Below, one piece after another: positions 3,868 through 6,546 of a stretch of 6,546 nt of DNA (position 1 is the stretch's first letter; the number at the start of each line of letters is the position of its first letter). Below the pieces are notes generated by a model. It was not told the origin of the DNA. It did not search any database and saw only the letters and a program-made list of their open reading frames with translations. The position numbers were made by a program, and so were the translations under genes. Source of the DNA: Candidatus Poribacteria bacterium (lineage in GTDB: Bacteria; Poribacteria; WGA-4E; UBA9662); assembly GCA_002729015.1 (NCBI GenBank), contig PBVO01000133.1, positions 12,258 through 18,803 of the forward strand, in the 5' to 3' direction.

Positions 3868-6207
3868 ATGAAAATGAAGGTGTCTACACCTGAAAAGAGA
3901 AATCCTGAAATGGTAATAACAAGATTTAATACGTTAATTTTTACAATACTTTTGCTATTTATAGTGATAAAACTACATGCACAAAAAACTTCTTCACTGG
4001 AAAATCATGACCTAAAGCAACAAAATCTAGATCGTTTTGACATAGACGGGGACACTCAGCTTAGCCAAGAAGAAATTGATTTAATGTTTGAGGTCATCAC
4101 CATGGAAGTCTTCACTGGGCAAACACTAAGTCAAGAGGAATTGAGAGATATTGGTCATACTCATGTTCGCAGAGGAAGAATTGGCCCCAACCGACCGGAG
4201 CAAAAACTCACCCGAAAGTTTGATACTGACAAAAATGGTTTTCTGGATTCAATTGAACGTCAAGCAGCTCTCAAAGAAGTTCAACAAGATAATCGTTTCA
4301 GAGGTCCCGGGGGTAGAAAGCCAAGAAGAAGGCCATTTCAGCCTAGTACCCCTGGCTTGAAAATTTCTCCCGAAGACGTTCAGAGTTATCCTACATCTAG
4401 TTTGTATGATCCTGCTGTCCTACGTACGATTTTTATCGAATTTGGTACAGAAAATTGGGAAAACGAGATGGCTAAATTCAAAAATACTGATGTCGAAATG
4501 CCTGCGACTATCATTGTTGATGGCAAAAAATATCCAACGGTTGGAATTAAGTTTCGTGGCCAGTCATCCTTTGGCCATGTCCCAGCGCAATCGAAACGTT
4601 CACTGAATATCTCAATGGATTTTATTCATCATAATCAACGACTCTACGGTTATAAAACAGTCAACTTGTTGAATTGTAACGGAGATGCTTCCTTCTTAAG
4701 TAGTATTTTGTATTCACGCTTAGCGGCCGACTACCTACCGGTTCCCAAAGCAAACATGGTGAAAGTCGTTATAAACAACGAAAGTTGGGGCCTTTACTGC
4801 AATGTTCAGCAATATAATAAGGATTTTCTGAAGGACTTTTACGGTACTACATCTGGTGCACGCTGGAAAGTTCCTGGCAGCCCTGAAGCTGATGGTGGTC
4901 TGCGTTATCTAGGAGAAGATATAGGCATATATCGACAACGTTTTGAAATCAAGTCGAGGGAAAGTGAAGACGCGTGGAAAGCATTGATTAATCTTTGTAA
5001 GGTACTTGATCAAACGCCTACCGAGGATCTACCTGATTCGATTGAACCGATTTTGAATGTGGATGGTGTCCTAAGATTTCTAGCCATTGATATTGCAGTC
5101 GCTAATAGTGACGGTTACTGGACACGTGCCAGTGACTACAGCATCTATTTAGATGATTTTGGGGTCTTTCATATTCTTCCACATGACATGAATGAATCCT
5201 TTCGCCATAGTCGTCATCCACGAGGAAGATCGCCTGATGACATAGAACAAACTGTTGACGAAAATAGCAATAAACAGAGAATTGTAGAAGGCAAAAGAGC
5301 CATAGAGACTGAACCGTTATCTGGTAATATCTTTGAAAGAAGTCGTCCTTCACGTGGTCGTCCTAGGCACGGTGGTCCGACGCTCGACCCCTTACTAGGA
5401 TTAGATAATCCAAGAATGCCCTTGCGCAGTAAGTTACTATCTGTTCCAGCATATCGGACGGACTATCTACGGTATCTCAGAACTATCGCTGAAGTAAGTA
5501 TGGCCAGAGAAAACCTTTCTCCAGTAATTGACCATTACCGAAATTTAATGATTGATGAAGTCAAAATCGATACCAAGAAACTATTATCATACGATGATTT
5601 TGTCCAAGCAACATCTGAACCAGAAGATGATAGGACTTCACCAACTGGAAGTCTCAATAACTTCATCGACAGGCGACGAGAATTTTTGCTAAACCACGAA
5701 GAAATCAAAAATTTTGATGTGGTTGATATAGACCAGCGAATTATCGCCGAAAAATTCACAGGTCTAAAAAACCCACGGATCACCGTATCAATTAGTGAGT
5801 TTCTCGCTTCTAACAAGTTGATTAACCGAAATTCGAGTGGTCAATTTGGAGACTGGATTGAGCTCTTTAACTACGGAAGTAAAGACATAGACTTGTCTGG
5901 AATGTGCCTAACAAATGATCCTGATGAGATGTCCAAATGGAAAATTCCGATCGGGACATCTATTAGATCTGGTGGTTATCTACTGATTTGGGCTGACAAA
6001 AACAAAAATAGTGAAGGATTACATACTAACTTTAAACTCTCCAAAAATGGTGGATCGATTATTCTTACCTCCGATAATTATGTGGTAGATGAGATCAGTT
6101 TTGGTCCCCAACTATCTGATGTCTCTAGCGGTCGAATTTCTAGTCCCGAAGGGAAAGTCAAAAAGTTACGTCCTACACCCAACGCACCTAATCAATTAAG
6201 ATACTAA
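3868..6207 (+). CDS. exported EF-hand / CotH kinase-like / lamin-tail domain protein
   Basis: The product has 779 residues from the first ATG. A signal peptide is clear: hydrophobic residues 22-36, then LHA|Q with likely cleavage after Ala38. Two canonical EF-hand loops follow, at 58-69 (Asp58, Asp60, Asp62, Ser66, Glu69) and 119-130 (Asp119, Asp121, Asn123, Asp127, Glu130), implying Ca2+ binding. An Arg/Pro/Gly-rich linker (about 143-160) leads to a CotH kinase-like domain (about 180-550) with VGIKFRGQSSF (225-235), a KRSLNI segment (243-248), VVINNESWGLY (300-310), IAVANSDGYW (409-418, Asp415) and FHILPHDMNESF (434-445, Asp440). Asp415 and Asp440 are the likely catalytic and metal-binding acids by family analogy. 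A lamin-tail domain fills 642-779 (DWIELFN, DLSGMCLTND, GGYLLIWAD, PTPNAPN). CotH proteins are atypical secretory kinases; activity here is inferred. The start may instead be Met3 (3874) or Met15 (3910); the latter gives a more typical signal peptide. Confidence 0.9.
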   Translation: MKMKVSTPEKRNPEMVITRFNTLIFTILLLFIVIKLHAQKTSSLENHDLKQQNLDRFDIDGDTQLSQEEIDLMFEVITMEVFTGQTLSQEELRDIGHTHVRRGRIGPNRPEQKLTRKFDTDKNGFLDSIERQAALKEVQQDNRFRGPGGRKPRRRPFQPSTPGLKISPEDVQSYPTSSLYDPAVLRTIFIEFGTENWENEMAKFKNTDVEMPATIIVDGKKYPTVGIKFRGQSSFGHVPAQSKRSLNISMDFIHHNQRLYGYKTVNLLNCNGDASFLSSILYSRLAADYLPVPKANMVKVVINNESWGLYCNVQQYNKDFLKDFYGTTSGARWKVPGSPEADGGLRYLGEDIGIYRQRFEIKSRESEDAWKALINLCKVLDQTPTEDLPDSIEPILNVDGVLRFLAIDIAVANSDGYWTRASDYSIYLDDFGVFHILPHDMNESFRHSRHPRGRSPDDIEQTVDENSNKQRIVEGKRAIETEPLSGNIFERSRPSRGRPRHGGPTLDPLLGLDNPRMPLRSKLLSVPAYRTDYLRYLRTIAEVSMARENLSPVIDHYRNLMIDEVKIDTKKLLSYDDFVQATSEPEDDRTSPTGSLNNFIDRRREFLLNHEEIKNFDVVDIDQRIIAEKFTGLKNPRITVSISEFLASNKLINRNSSGQFGDWIELFNYGSKDIDLSGMCLTNDPDEMSKWKIPIGTSIRSGGYLLIWADKNKNSEGLHTNFKLSKNGGSIILTSDNYVVDEISFGPQLSDVSSGRISSPEGKVKKLRPTPNAPNQLRY
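3895..3899 (+). promoter_or_regulatory. AAGAG purine tract, possible ribosome binding site for an ATG at 3910
   Basis: AAGAG lies 10 bases before the in-frame ATG at 3910 (Met15), while an identical AAGAG at 3861-3865 lies only 2 bases before the first ATG at 3868 but 8 before the ATG at 3874 (Met3). The site decides between starts: 3874 and 3910 have better spacing than 3868. Both tracts are weak. Confidence 0.35.
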
Positions 6208-6460
6208 ACCTAACGATAGATGACTTTTTTAGATTCTCTTTAATCAGTTGCTAATTTATTCTTAACACAGAAATCGGATAGCCTTAAAAGATAATTTGAC
6301 ATTAATCATCTGGAGGTATTAGTCATTTACTTGATAGAACAGCTAACGCTTTTATCTAGGCTCTTGAGTATCTTGTCTACTATAAAAAATCTATTAATAA
6401 ACTACCGAGGAAAAGTATACATACAGAATATAGTAGTATTTATTGCAAGGAAAATTTATC
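6208..6460. other. intergenic region after the CotH-family gene
   Basis: No RNA gene or strong terminator is seen. A T-run at 6224-6229 follows the stop without a convincing stem. An exact TTGACA lies at 6296-6301, but the best -10 after it (TATTAG, 6317-6322) is poor and only 15 bases away. GGAGG at 6312-6316 lies in the loop of a weak bulged stem (6297-6306 with 6318-6325). TATAAA occurs at 6381-6386. Confidence 0.45.
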
Positions 6461-6546
6461 ATGCGATCTGAACTTAAAAGTCAAAATTCATCTTCAATGG
6501 AAAAGATTCCGAAAACCCCGACATACCAGCAACGATTAAAAGTAGC
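6461..6546 (+). CDS. 5' end of an unrecognised coding region, cut by the window edge
   Basis: An ATG at 6461 opens a frame that stays open for 28 codons to the window end. AAGG at 6447-6450 sits 10 bases upstream, a usable ribosome binding site, and an in-frame TAG at 6434-6436 limits extension upstream (only a TTG at 6443 is possible, without a Shine-Dalgarno). The peptide starts MRSELKSQNSSSMEKIPKTP and is hydrophilic, with Lys, Ser and Gln and no signal peptide visible so far. I do not recognise a family. It lies 253 bp after the CotH-family stop on the same strand. A frame of this length could be chance, so confidence is moderate. Confidence 0.5.
   Translation, partial: MRSELKSQNSSSMEKIPKTPTYQQRLKV

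Noticed and set aside
4151..4606. Two plus-strand frames (4151-4360, 4406-4606) overlapping the CotH-family gene
   Set aside because: The overlapping frame encodes recognisable EF-hand and CotH segments there; the alternatives show no motif or ribosome binding site.
5102..5816. Minus-strand frames inside the CotH-family gene (5102-5353, 5535-5816)
   Set aside because: They are antisense to conserved CotH sequence and lack recognisable domains.
6296..6322. TTGACA (6296-6301) as the -35 of a promoter for the last gene
   Set aside because: No acceptable -10 lies at 16-18 bases; TATTAG at 15 bases is a poor match.
1..6546. CRISPR array, tRNA or rRNA gene, insertion sequence, toxin-antitoxin pair or defence system
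   Set aside because: No regularly spaced repeats, cloverleaf-type sequence, transposase or terminal inverted repeats, or recognisable defence or toxin domains were seen.

Overview
The window is AT-rich bacterial DNA (roughly 40% G+C by eye). It carries three complete plus-strand genes, the 3' end of a fourth, and probably the 5' end of a fifth. The protein set suggests the Planctomycetes/Verrucomicrobia (PVC) group: a PQQ-type beta-propeller protein, a Gfo/Idh/MocA oxidoreductase, an IlvD/Edd sugar-acid-type dehydratase, and a secreted CotH-kinase protein with EF hands and a lamin-tail domain. In particular, the CotH protein contains phrases I recall from planctomycete and verrucomicrobial homologues. 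The phylum is an inference from family recognition; no rRNA or other marker gene is present.

Layout. Positions 1-420 hold the C-terminal blades of a PQQ-like beta-propeller protein that begins before the window. Positions 421-668 are intergenic and hold a strong 41-bp inverted repeat with an FNR/CRP-like core and a perfect TATAAT. Positions 669-1691 encode a complete Gfo/Idh/MocA NAD(P)-dependent oxidoreductase. Positions 1692-2031 are a 340-bp non-coding stretch dense in short palindromes and repeats, with another TATAAT near its end. Positions 2032-3732 encode a GTG-initiated IlvD/Edd dehydratase that retains every catalytic and cluster residue I could check. A small tandem duplication sits on its stop codon. 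Positions 3868-6207 encode a 779-residue (or 765-residue) exported protein with two EF hands, a CotH kinase-like domain and a C-terminal lamin-tail domain. Positions 6208-6460 are intergenic, and an ATG at 6461 opens a frame that runs off the window.

How the genes may work together. The oxidoreductase and the dehydratase would fit successive steps of a non-phosphorylative sugar or sugar-acid catabolic route (oxidation of a sugar or derivative, then dehydration of an aldonic acid to a 2-keto-3-deoxy acid). No lactonase, aldolase, transporter or regulator is visible to complete the route. The wide gaps, each with its own promoter-like element, suggest separately transcribed genes rather than one tight operon. 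The propeller and CotH proteins look like extracytoplasmic proteins and have no evident biochemical link to the two enzymes.

I do not see a clear, previously undescribed system here. The best leads are the palindrome upstream of the oxidoreductase, the palindrome-rich leader of the dehydratase, and the EF-hand/CotH/lamin-tail architecture with its charged low-complexity insert just after the predicted metal-binding motif.
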